Source of the DNA: Pinibacter aurantiacus
GTDB taxonomy: Bacteria > Bacteroidota > Bacteroidia > Chitinophagales > Chitinophagaceae
DNA length: 64,000 bases
Reading direction: 5' to 3'
NCBI RefSeq assembly: GCF_019130065.1
Contig: NZ_JAHSPG010000018.1
Coordinates: forward strand, 62,001 to 126,000
This document shows positions 35,101 through 42,165 of the stretch, piece after piece (the first letter of the stretch is position 1; each line of letters starts with the position of its first letter). The translations under genes were made by a program, and so were the position numbers. The notes beneath the pieces were generated by a model. It saw only the letters and a program-made list of their open reading frames with translations. It searched no databases and was not told where the DNA came from.

Positions 35101-35634
35101 CTTGTTAGTGCGAAGGATAGCTTGTTGCAAACCATTGCTGAAGTTGAGAGTACAGCGAACCAAAAATTCCTGGACACCTTCAACCAGGTAAAGGAAAACT
35201 TTATCAAAGTATTCAAGGCATTGTTTACAGAGGAGGACCAGTGTGACCTTATTTTGGAAAACCCTGAAAACCTGGCTGAAACAGCAATTGATATTGTGGC
35301 GAAACCAAAAGGCAAGCGTCCTTCATCTATCACGCAGTTGAGTGGTGGTGAAAAAACATTGACAGCAACTGCGTTATTGTTTGCGATTTATTTGATCAAG
35401 CCAGCGCCGTTCTGTATCCTCGATGAGGTGGATGCGCCGCTGGATGATGCGAACGTGGGTAAGTTCACTAACATGATCCGTCGCTTCAGCGAAGAGAGCC
35501 AGTTTATCATCGTTACACACAACAAAATGACGATGAGTGCTGTGGATGTGATTTATGGTGTAACCATGCAGGAGCCAGGTGTTAGCCGCCTTGTGCCTGT
35601 TGACTTCAGAGCGCTTAGTGCGCCGGCGAGGTAG
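32101..35634 (+). CDS. smc: Chromosome partition protein Smc
   Basis: Structural maintenance of chromosomes ATPase that compacts and segregates the nucleoid together with ScpAB. The 1177-residue product is full length. Seen: N-terminal ATPase half with the P-loop GPNGCGKS (31-38), a long coiled coil from about 170, the hinge domain (about 500-670, with GYPESVKFLHKN and ALTGGSVGLFEGKKIGR), the return coiled coil, then the C-terminal half with the ABC signature LSGGEKTLTATALLFA and Walker B FCILDEVDAPLDDANV. The start is GTG at 32101. scpA and scpB are not in the window. Confidence 0.97.
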   Translation: MRLKSLEIKGFKSFADKTVVNFDENITGIVGPNGCGKSNIIDSIRWVIGEQKISQLRSENLESLVFNGSKTRSASGLAEVSLTFENTRNLLPTEFTTITITRKFYKSGESEYRLNDVSCRLKDIQNLFMDTGVSTDSYSIIELGMVDDLIKDKENSRRRMLEQAAGISIYKTRKKEAKQKLDAAEQDLARIEDLLFEINNQLKSLENQAKKAEKYYEIKKEYRELTIELAKASLEGFNLTYRDLSSQTEEETDKKIQLEAMIAQEEAAIEQEKVGFIEKERALQSMQHEFNDLLQNLRGKENEKNLASQRLNFLTEKITSLEDFLQKSEGQLQGLEESITFTQKQVEEESGKLETLQMQLDDKKDTVDSQRQAFDERRKAVDVLRQENQQIQRSQFEAEKRVAIADTSIQNIQRTINQIEEEREARHSQLKQLEEEMSVKEQELETKKTDLQQLQEHHERTKEQILQTQSALEGLRQTLADESRKLDAKKNEHDLLKSLIDSMEGYPESVKFLHKNPNWNHTAPILSDIIYVKEEYRAAVENVLEPYLNYYVVNNLQEGLQAVHLLDANKKGKANFFLLDKLDASEANAHASLANAIPAIDVIEVDAQYKKLAEHLLGNVFIAENEEVLNNSNGAVVLEKTGKYVKGKYALTGGSVGLFEGKKIGRAKNLEKLRDEIAALETIVSGIKASIQEKHNEVIGFNEQLKENVIKQTQSDINTLTNQVFALQNKIENLHAQQSSSRNRLEEMQQNLESTNGSVSGTREELSTLVRQIEEVGMKLMEVEGEYKAAENAYNEANAQYNEFNLSLTRQQSRINSLKQELAFKTNQFNDLKVQIESNASQLKQTSESIAESEEALKNAENGLVDLLRKKEEDEKKLNEADQAFYNLRNQMTEKESLLRSKTKEKDILEHSLSAIKDRLNELKLQLAGMKERLQVEFRINLDDIIDQARNTETPVEELQEKSDRMKKRLENLGEVNPTAIEAFQEMKKRYEFILEQKNDLVSAKDSLLQTIAEVESTANQKFLDTFNQVKENFIKVFKALFTEEDQCDLILENPENLAETAIDIVAKPKGKRPSSITQLSGGEKTLTATALLFAIYLIKPAPFCILDEVDAPLDDANVGKFTNMIRRFSEESQFIIVTHNKMTMSAVDVIYGVTMQEPGVSRLVPVDFRALSAPAR

Positions 35635-35636
35635 AT

Positions 35637-35741
35637 ATTGAATTATTGAATCATTGAATTATTGAGTGGTTGAAATTTGGACAGGCATGGGGGTTGGCGA
35701 TCGCTCAATTATTCAATAAATCAATTATTCAGTAATTGAAC
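35637..35741. repeat. Inverted repeat of TTGAATTA-type octads after smc
   Basis: Left arm 35637-35672 (TTGAATTA, TTGAATCA, TTGAATTA, TTGAGTGG) and right arm 35703-35740 (complementary AATTATTC units). It starts two to three bases after the smc stop. Confidence 0.85.
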
Positions 35742-35791
35742 GTTTCGACTTTCTGAAAACATTTTTTAATCAATAACCTAAACCCTCAAAA

Positions 35792-36247
35792 ATGAAGAAA
35801 GAAGAATCTCAATTCAACATGATCGACTGGTGGAAAAAGGTCGTGCTTGAAAATTATGCCAACTTCAATGGCAGAGCAAAAAGATCTGAATATTGGTATT
35901 TTGTACTGTTCAACCTGCTGTTGATTTTTGTACCGGCTTTTGCACTTGGATTTTTATCAGACCTAGTAGGAGCAGAATCATTTTCAATTGGTGCAGTAGC
36001 TTTATATTTAATCATCTTGCTGGGCACATTTATTCCGGGGCTCGCTGTGGCAGTGAGAAGATTACATGATTTAGATAAAAGCGGCACATGGCTTTTCTTT
36101 TATTTTGTACCATTCATAGGTGGTATCATGTTACTGGTTTGGCTTTGTTCCGAAGGAACCATAGGAAACAATAAATACGGCCGTGATCCAAACGCGCCGG
36201 AAGATGTGATTTTTGATTTCGAGCAACAACCGCTCGAGCAACAATAA
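35792..36247 (+). CDS. DUF805 family membrane protein
   Basis: Small inner-membrane protein of 151 residues with three or so transmembrane segments. The DUF805 hallmark NFNGRAKRSEYWYFVLFNLL is at about residues 24-43, and the second hallmark VRRLHDLDKSGTWLF at about 88-102. The C-terminal GRDPNAPE and Glu/Gln-rich tail are typical. Function is not established; some relatives are stress-associated. It is followed by an intrinsic terminator and is probably a single-gene unit. Confidence 0.88.
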   Translation: MKKEESQFNMIDWWKKVVLENYANFNGRAKRSEYWYFVLFNLLLIFVPAFALGFLSDLVGAESFSIGAVALYLIILLGTFIPGLAVAVRRLHDLDKSGTWLFFYFVPFIGGIMLLVWLCSEGTIGNNKYGRDPNAPEDVIFDFEQQPLEQQ

Positions 36248-36270
36248 GCAACCAACGTGTCTTTTATAAG

Positions 36271-36306
36271 CAAGCCTTTCTGCAGAGAAAGGCTTTGCTG
36301 TTTTTA
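36271..36306 (+). terminator. Intrinsic terminator after the DUF805 gene
   Basis: Hairpin AGCCTTTCT / AGAAAGGCT with a four-base loop, then TTGCTGTTTTT. It also faces the end of the antitoxin gene on the other strand. Confidence 0.75.
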
Positions 36307-36327
36307 ATAATTGAAATAAACGAGCTG

Positions 36328-36654
36328 TTACACGAGCTGCAAATATTGATTCTCTATCGTTACATTAAAATGGATCTCGGCTTTCAAAGCCTTAAAGACC
36401 TTTAATATCGTATCAATTGTTGCGCTGTTGGCACTACTCTCCAATTTTGAGATTTGAGCTTTTTGCACACCGACTAGTTCGCCTAATTGTTCTTGCGTCA
36501 AATTGCGTTCCTGCCGTACCGTTTTTATCATTCGGCTCAAAACATCCATGCTAAGTTCATACTCGTATTGATCTCTTTCTTTTGAACCTTTTTTGCCGAT
36601 GTATTTGTCTTTCATTTCGGCAAGTGAATATGATTTTATTGCTGTCTTTGCCAT
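36328..36654 (-). CDS. higA: HigA-like XRE antitoxin
   Basis: Helix-turn-helix antitoxin of 108 residues, partner of the adjacent toxin. After MAKTAIKSYSLAEMKDKYIG comes a Cro/C1-type HTH (RQERNLTQEQLGELVGVQKA then QISKLESS, about 48-76) and a C-terminal region AEIHFNVTIENQ. I use the ATG at 36654. The longer frame to 36720 overlaps the toxin gene and lacks family similarity. Order toxin-antitoxin is that of HigBA. The antitoxin probably represses the operon. Confidence 0.85.
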   Translation of the reverse strand: MAKTAIKSYSLAEMKDKYIGKKGSKERDQYEYELSMDVLSRMIKTVRQERNLTQEQLGELVGVQKAQISKLESSANSATIDTILKVFKALKAEIHFNVTIENQYLQLV

Positions 36655-36661
36655 AAGGTTA

Positions 36662-37000
36662 CTATTGAAGTTTACTTGCAAAATATTTGTTTCTAATGTT
36701 GAGTGCTCTTTCAATTTCATTTACTGGTACTTTGTCGACTTTTTTAATAAACCCATGAGTTGCGAAAACTAAAGTTTCGGTTTCATCATCTTTGTCCCAA
36801 AATGCAAGTAGCCTGATTTGTACGCCGCCAAACTTTGTCCTGAATTCCCAAATATCTTTTTGCAATTTTTTGAAGAGCCTTGGGTCGTTGCACTGCTCGG
36901 CAAGGTCAATGTTATAAAATACTTTCCTTATCGCTTTGGGGTCAAGTCCTGCTATGAATTTGTCTGCTTCTTCTAAAAATCGTGTCTGAAAGTACCGCAA
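36662..37000 (-). CDS. higB: HigB/RelE-superfamily toxin
   Basis: Probable ribosome-dependent mRNA interferase toxin of the Gp49/HigB group, 112 residues. Seen: FQTRFLEEADKFIAGLDPKA, LFKKLQKDIWEFRTKFGGVQ, then IRLLAFWDKDDETETLVFAT and HGFIKKVDKVPVNEIERA, the typical beta-sheet and last helix of this family. Seven bases separate it from the antitoxin, so the pair is one operon. It lies in a short accessory patch between conserved genes, together with the DUF4304-like gene. Confidence 0.88.
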   Translation of the reverse strand: MRYFQTRFLEEADKFIAGLDPKAIRKVFYNIDLAEQCNDPRLFKKLQKDIWEFRTKFGGVQIRLLAFWDKDDETETLVFATHGFIKKVDKVPVNEIERALNIRNKYFASKLQ

Positions 37001-37058
37001 ATAATCTCTTTCTACAAAGGTATTAAAAGTTTCTAAAATTGGAAACTTTGTTTTTCAA

Positions 37059-37232
37059 CTATTTTAGTAAGACGCTCATGGATGTCGCGAGACTTACTAT
37101 TTTGCTTTGCGAATAAACTTGTTCATGCCGATTGTTTTTTACAATTTTGAAAGCAACGAAAGCAAATAATCCCAGGGCAAGACCTGCTGCAACTCCCACA
37201 AGTCTTATAGTAAGTGACGCTAGCGTACTCAA
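37059..37232 (-). CDS. Possible small single-pass membrane protein
   Basis: Open frame of 57 codons from a TTG at 37232. The peptide begins MSTLASLTIRLVGVAAGLAL, continues with GLFAFVAFKIVKNNRHEQ and ends with a soluble tail. One clear transmembrane helix is predicted at about 8-30, followed by basic residues. The TTG start lies three bases beyond the stop of the DUF4304-like gene upstream, which would allow coupled translation. No family was recognised, and the start is weak. Confidence 0.35.
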   Translation of the reverse strand: MSTLASLTIRLVGVAAGLALGLFAFVAFKIVKNNRHEQVYSQSKIVSLATSMSVLLK

Positions 37233-37234
37233 TT

Positions 37235-37987
37235 TTATGTCTGGTTGTGTGCTTTATTCACCATAGCCATCCACCGCTTGATTTTATTCCAAACGCTTGC
37301 TGCTTTTTCTTCGAAGTCACTACTAGCAACGCTATTGTTGGATTTAGTTCTTAAATTGTCAAGGTTGGCGAATGATAGCTTTTTTAGTTGTCGTGTCTGG
37401 GTGATTAGGTCTTTCATTTTGATTAAGAACGTTTCATCATCGCCCAGCCAAGTCAAAATTTCTAAAACCAATTTGCGTCTTTCAAATTCAAAGTTGTGTT
37501 CGCATTTTTCGTTACTGACTTTTTGAAGATGATTTTTTGCCTTAGATAGATTTTCTGTTAAACCATAAAGAATACCGAGTTCAAAGTTATCCCATGGGTC
37601 TTTGTCAACTTGCTTTTTAAAAGTATTAGATGCGGTCCAAACGTCTGCAAATTTTGTTCTTAATTCCGCTACTTTTTTGATTGCAAAATCACAATATTCA
37701 TTGATCACATCAGCGAAATGTTTTTCGTCTTTAACTTCTTCGAAACTTTTTTCTCTGTACCCGTAAGTAAAAGCAAAGTGTTCTCGTGGGAAAAAATTAA
37801 AGTCTAGGCCGATGTTTAAGTATGAGCCTTTGGACCAAGATGAAGATTGGAATTCAATTATAATTATCCACCAACCGTTATCGTATAAAAATGTTCTTGA
37901 TTTACCCTGTTGTATAATTCCAAAAGGTGTAAGTCGCTCCTTGGCTATCTTTTTTAATATTTTGTTGTGGTCGAATACAGCATCCAT
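37235..37987 (-). CDS. DUF4304-like protein
   Basis: Soluble protein of 250 residues. The N-terminal half resembles the DUF4304 family: LKKIAKERLTPFGIIQQGKS, then RTFLYDNGWWIIIIEFQSSSW followed by SKGSYLNIGLDFNF (about residues 32-66). The remainder is helical with a TPR-like DNFELGILYGLTENLSKAKN stretch. DUF4304 proteins have no settled function and often appear in accessory regions. The gene and its neighbours are noticeably AT-rich compared with flanking conserved genes, fitting recent acquisition (inference). Confidence 0.6.
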   Translation of the reverse strand: MDAVFDHNKILKKIAKERLTPFGIIQQGKSRTFLYDNGWWIIIIEFQSSSWSKGSYLNIGLDFNFFPREHFAFTYGYREKSFEEVKDEKHFADVINEYCDFAIKKVAELRTKFADVWTASNTFKKQVDKDPWDNFELGILYGLTENLSKAKNHLQKVSNEKCEHNFEFERRKLVLEILTWLGDDETFLIKMKDLITQTRQLKKLSFANLDNLRTKSNNSVASSDFEEKAASVWNKIKRWMAMVNKAHNQT

Positions 37988-38085
37988 AACGTTAAGCTTG
38001 GTACATAATTTACGTCTGTTCGAAAGTTATATCTTTTACTTTGAGCATACAACAAGGCCACATCCATTACTAAATGTGGCCCTAT

Positions 38086-38110
38086 TAATTATTCTTTATT
38101 AATTATTAGT
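38086..38110. repeat. TAATTAA-type heptad arm at the end of the OM receptor gene
   Basis: Tandem TTAATTA / TTTATTA units immediately next to the stop codon of the minus-strand receptor gene. No partner arm was identified nearby. Confidence 0.5.
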
Positions 38111-38112
38111 TC

Positions 38113-40764
38113 TTACTGACCCATTCCGCCCATGTTCTCCATTCCTTCCTGGCCGCCTTTCATGTTCTTTCTCTTGAATAAAGAAGCATCGAATTTACCG
38201 AAACGGTAGTTGAAGTTGACACGTACAACCTGCTGATCTCTCGTGCGTAAAGAATTTTGCACGAAATAATCAGACGATGAATACATATCAGTCTTTCTCG
38301 TTTTGAAGATATCGTTCATGTTTACAGAAATAGAAGCTGCTTTGTTTTTCAGGAACTCATATTTAACAGCAATGTCAACGCCGCCTGTCGGTCTTAAGTA
38401 TCCATTTGCTGTGGTAGTTGGCCCGCCCCATGGGCCACGACCGCCGCCTGAACTGTAACTTCCGCCCGGAGGCAACACTGTTTTAGAAGTATAATCACCA
38501 GATAACTGGATTGTAAAGTTTTTCGGAAGCTTGAACGTGTTGCTCAATTTTGCGAAATAGCTGATGATATTATCCTGTGGCTTGATTGTTGAGTCGCTCG
38601 TATTGATTTTAGATGTGTAAAAGTTAATGTTGCTGTTTACATCCCACCATTTGGTGATGGCATTTTTTCCTGTCAACTCGAGGCCCGTTACATAACTGCT
38701 GTTGGCGTTGATGTAGGTATTAACCAAAACCGCTTTTCCAGTTACAGGGTTGTAATCTTTTTCCTGGCTTCTTGTAATGAGGTCAGTGGTGTATTTGTAA
38801 TATACTGTAGCCAAAAACATGTCATTGCCATGGTAAGTTTTTGAATAACCCAACTCAATTGAATTCGTAAACTCCGGTTTCAAATTAGGATTACCGCGAT
38901 TCAGGTTAAGTGAATCTGAGTAATCCGTAAAAGGATACAATTGGAAGAAGTTCGGTCTGTTTACTTTCCTTGTGTAGTTCAATTGAAGGTCTTCGCCTTC
39001 ACCTAATTTTTGTGATAAGAACACAGTAGGGAACAAGCTGATAGGGAAGTTGTTCTTGAAATAGTTTGATGTGTCTTTAAAATCATTTGTTGTACTGTGA
39101 ACGGTTCCGCTGTTTTCAGAACTCTCAGCACGCAAGCCAAGTTGATAACCGAATTTTCCGCCCTTTACCTGATTGGAATAAGTTGCGTATGCGGCATATA
39201 CTTTATCTGAATTATTATACAAAGAAGATAGTTGTGGCAACTTGATTTTATTACCGTTATGATCCACAGTGTAAATGTCATTATGGCTATCCACATTTCT
39301 TACAGCTGCACGCAAACCCATTTCCACTTTTGATTTTTCGCCAAGTGGGTTTACATAATCTGTTTGTGCCGTAAACGAATTGTTCGTACCGCCACCATCA
39401 GTAAGCTGATTGAAGTAACCAAAGTAGTCATTGTTCGGTCTTAAGTATGTAGTTGAACCAGTGAAGTTTTCGTTGTCGTTGTTACTTCCGTTGTAGGTTA
39501 CATCAGCAGTCAGTTCTTTGCCTGGCTTTGCAAAATTGTGTTTGTAGTTAAGACTCACACCCGTGTTGCGAAACATTGAATTGCCATTCGCCTCTCTATC
39601 GGTATAATAATATTTTGTATCAAGCGGTGGCATTACACTGTCCGTGTACATTTGGCTCGAAGTGTTGGGCTTAAATTTACCACGAACGAAGTTTCCTGAA
39701 ACCGAAATCGTGTTGCGGTTATCTATGAAATAATCCAAACCAGCGCGAGAGAAAATGAAATCGCCGTTGCTTATATTTTTGTCATATTGTTTCAGCAGGG
39801 TAACCGTATCGAGGTTAGTAGCACGTGAAGTCGTACCGTTGGAAATTGATTTCCGTTGGTTATAGTTGATGTTTGCAAATACGTTCACTTTTCCCTGACG
39901 AAGGTTCAAATCTGCGCCACCGCCCACTTTGCCACGGCTGTCAACGTTTGCACGCACGTTTCCGCTATAGCCCGCTTTCTTATTTTTCTTTAAAACGATA
40001 TTTAAAATGCCGGAATTGCCACCGGATGCATCGTATTTCGCAGAAGCGTTTGTAATTACTTCCACGCTTTCAATAGCATCGGCAGGGATCTGGTCAAGCG
40101 TTAGGTTTGTTGGGCGACCGTCCACAAACAGTTGTGGCGTCGTGTTTCTCAGCGTAACATTACCATCAATATCTACCTGCAAAGAAGGCACGTTTCTGAT
40201 TACATCTACACCGGAACCACCGGCAGACGTAATATTTTTATCTACGTTAAACACCTTTCTGTCGATCTTCATTTCCACCATTGGCTTGGATGCTGTAACT
40301 GTTACGCCTTCCAGCACCTTTGCATCTTGCTTCATTTTGATATTGCCGAGGTCCTTGTCGGTCGCATTGAGTGCTGCTGACATATCTCCGCCTTGCATTC
40401 CTTTTAAATCAAACGCCACTTTCATGTCGATTGGCTCATGCCCGATCGCCGTAATGGTAATGCGGAACTGGCCAAAAAGCGGAACATTTTCAAGACTAAA
40501 ATCACCATTGCTTCTTGTAAGCATTCCAGTGATTACTGTATCTTTTCTTTTTCGGGTAAGCGTATCAAATTTGCTTTGGGTCAGTTCGATTGTAGCAGCA
40601 TCGATTCCTTTGTTCGTTTTTTCGTCCACGATCTTGCCGTACATTCTACCGGTCATATTACCACCACCTGCGCGTCTTTGGCCGCTGCCACCTCCCGGGT
40701 ATTGTGCCTGCGCAGAAATAGAATAAACTGTTGCCAGTAGTAAGAAAAGATAAATTTGTCTCAT
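38113..40764 (-). CDS. TonB-dependent receptor-like outer-membrane protein (OMP_b-brl_3 type)
   Basis: Outer-membrane protein of 883 residues. Seen: signal peptide (IYLFLLLATVYSISAQA), a Gly-rich linker (YPGGGSGQRRAGGGNM), a carboxypeptidase-regulatory-like domain (GRMYGKIVDEKTNKGIDAAT, about 40-120), a plug-like domain (VDVIRNVPSLQVDIDGNV and LFVDGRPTNLTLDQIPADAI, about 180-240), and a barrel ending in a Gly/Met-rich tail (MKGGQEGMENMGGMGQ) instead of a terminal Phe. This architecture defines the outer-membrane beta-barrel family 3 common in Bacteroidota. It has no SusD partner. Substrate unknown. Confidence 0.87.
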   Translation of the reverse strand: MRQIYLFLLLATVYSISAQAQYPGGGSGQRRAGGGNMTGRMYGKIVDEKTNKGIDAATIELTQSKFDTLTRKRKDTVITGMLTRSNGDFSLENVPLFGQFRITITAIGHEPIDMKVAFDLKGMQGGDMSAALNATDKDLGNIKMKQDAKVLEGVTVTASKPMVEMKIDRKVFNVDKNITSAGGSGVDVIRNVPSLQVDIDGNVTLRNTTPQLFVDGRPTNLTLDQIPADAIESVEVITNASAKYDASGGNSGILNIVLKKNKKAGYSGNVRANVDSRGKVGGGADLNLRQGKVNVFANINYNQRKSISNGTTSRATNLDTVTLLKQYDKNISNGDFIFSRAGLDYFIDNRNTISVSGNFVRGKFKPNTSSQMYTDSVMPPLDTKYYYTDREANGNSMFRNTGVSLNYKHNFAKPGKELTADVTYNGSNNDNENFTGSTTYLRPNNDYFGYFNQLTDGGGTNNSFTAQTDYVNPLGEKSKVEMGLRAAVRNVDSHNDIYTVDHNGNKIKLPQLSSLYNNSDKVYAAYATYSNQVKGGKFGYQLGLRAESSENSGTVHSTTNDFKDTSNYFKNNFPISLFPTVFLSQKLGEGEDLQLNYTRKVNRPNFFQLYPFTDYSDSLNLNRGNPNLKPEFTNSIELGYSKTYHGNDMFLATVYYKYTTDLITRSQEKDYNPVTGKAVLVNTYINANSSYVTGLELTGKNAITKWWDVNSNINFYTSKINTSDSTIKPQDNIISYFAKLSNTFKLPKNFTIQLSGDYTSKTVLPPGGSYSSGGGRGPWGGPTTTANGYLRPTGGVDIAVKYEFLKNKAASISVNMNDIFKTRKTDMYSSSDYFVQNSLRTRDQQVVRVNFNYRFGKFDASLFKRKNMKGGQEGMENMGGMGQ

Positions 40765-41008
40765 TGTGTGATTGCTTGTATTTCTGGATCTAGTAGTTAA
40801 TATGAGGGACGAAAAGCAAAGGGAAATATTGTAAATGCCATGCCTCCATTTTACATATTAAGGGCTAATTGGGGGCAAATATCTTCCTTAATAGTCTTTC
40901 GTACACTAATAAAATGATGAGTGGTTTTGTACTCGAACCAGTGGCGAAATATTGAAAATTAAAGTTTTGTGAAGGGGCGATGGCGTACTATTCTATAAAA
41001 TTTGTGTA

Positions 41009-41572
41009 CTATTTTACAATAAAATATGTGGATACTACCGATATGGAGCCGATGATAAACCCTATAAGGGCTCCGGCAATTTCAATAGATGAAAATTGTT
41101 TTGCAAAAGCCTGTTTGATAACTGTTTGAATTTTTTCTTCTGGAACAGACTGCAGTTTGTAGGCGATGATTTTTTTCAGGTCAAAGTCATTTTGCAATTC
41201 TTTCGCGTAATTCTGCATGATTTGCGGAAAAAGCGATTGCAATTCGTCAAGAAAAACCTGTTTGAGTTGAGCGATTGTTTTCTCACCAATGAACATACCC
41301 ACCACTGGCATTGATTGTTTGAGTTTCACTTTTAGAAAATGGTCTATGTGCTCATCGATAACCGGCATGATCTTTTGCAGGTTGGCGGGGTCGGTGATTT
41401 TTTGGGAGATTTCGTCAAAAGAGAAAATCTCGTTGACAGGAATGCTTGCTGCAAGTGTACTAATGTTCGATTTGCTAGAAAAGCGGTTAATAAAAACCTG
41501 CAATGCAATCTTATTGCAAATCCATCCAATAAAAGCGGCAACTACAGGAACAATGAGCAATGCAGGATTCAT
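41009..41572 (-). CDS. DUF445 family membrane protein
   Basis: Membrane protein of 187 residues. Seen: N-terminal helix (LLIVPVVAAFIGWICNKIAL, about 5-24), a central region with EIFSFDEISQKITDPANLQK and DEHIDHFLKVKLKQSMP, and a C-terminal helix (IEIAGALIGFIIGSISVVST). This matches DUF445, a family of unknown function. The start at 41572 gives a sensible N-terminus; the upstream extension to 41638 reads AATTTG-family repeat sequence. Confidence 0.85.
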   Translation of the reverse strand: MNPALLIVPVVAAFIGWICNKIALQVFINRFSSKSNISTLAASIPVNEIFSFDEISQKITDPANLQKIMPVIDEHIDHFLKVKLKQSMPVVGMFIGEKTIAQLKQVFLDELQSLFPQIMQNYAKELQNDFDLKKIIAYKLQSVPEEKIQTVIKQAFAKQFSSIEIAGALIGFIIGSISVVSTYFIVK

Positions 41573-41639
41573 AACAATTGAAAATTTGAAAATTCGAAAA
41601 TTCCCAACACTGCGTAGGGGCGAATCGAATTCGCCCAAT

Positions 41640-41670
41640 AAAAAAGCCGAAACATTTGTTTCGGCTTTTT
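41640..41670 (-). terminator. Intrinsic terminator after tRNA-His
   Basis: Hairpin AAAAAGCCGAAAC / GTTTCGGCTTTTT with a four-base loop, directly after the tRNA-His 3' end. It terminates on the minus strand. Confidence 0.88.
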
Positions 41671-41671
41671 G

Positions 41672-41746
41672 GGTGGATGACCGGGTTCGAACCGGCGACC
41701 CTCAGAACCACAATCTGATGCTCTAACCAACTGAGCTACAACCACC
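41672..41746 (-). tRNA. tRNA-His (anticodon GTG)
   Basis: Cloverleaf visible on the minus strand: acceptor starting GGTGGTTG, with the extra 5' G of tRNA-His paired to the discriminator C; D arm AGCTCAGTTGGTTAGAGC; anticodon stem-loop TCAGA-TTGTGGT-TCTGA with anticodon GTG; T arm with GGTTCGAACCC. The acceptor contains one U-U mismatch. The 3' CCA is not fully encoded. It is followed by a strong terminator. Confidence 0.95.
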
Positions 41747-41857
41747 GTGTATGGGGATGCAAAAGTAAGGTAATTCCTATTCCACACAAAAAAATGGACA
41801 CTTTTTTTGAAAAATAATTTCTGTTAGATGTTGAGGGAAAGGAAGTTGAGAGTGTGG

Positions 41858-41987
41858 TGCCGGTAGCCGGATGCCAGTGGTAACGCTCCGCACACAAACG
41901 ATCTCTCAACTTGTTGTTGTGATAGTTATTGTAAAAACATGATGCACATGAAATACCGGCCCCCGGCTGCTGGCAACTGGCTACCCT
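41858..41987. repeat. Inverted repeat of CTGGCNA/CCGGCTG heptads before the protease gene
   Basis: Left arm 41858-41880 (GCCGGTAGCCGGATGCCAG) and right arm 41953-41987 (CCGGCTG, CTGGCAA, CTGGCTA). This is the same family as the single arm at 4558. The rest of the gap 41747-42165 is AT-rich and non-coding. Confidence 0.7.
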
Positions 41988-42165
41988 GTTTCAATTTTGC
42001 AACCCGACCAAATATTCTTCCGGTTTTTTCGTTAAACATTTCACTCTTCATTACCGTTCATAATATTCTGGCAAAGACGTTGTTAATATGTAATTCATTT
42101 TACAACAAGCCATTAATTTTATTGTTATTTTTGGAGAGAAGTGTATAAAATGTACAATTTGTTGA

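Noticed and set aside
36300-38000. Genomic island with integrase and att sites at the toxin-antitoxin patch
   Set aside because: No integrase, tRNA or direct repeats flank the patch. AT-richness alone is not sufficient.
41939-42148. 69-codon frame before the protease gene
   Set aside because: It covers repeat arms and promoter sequence only.
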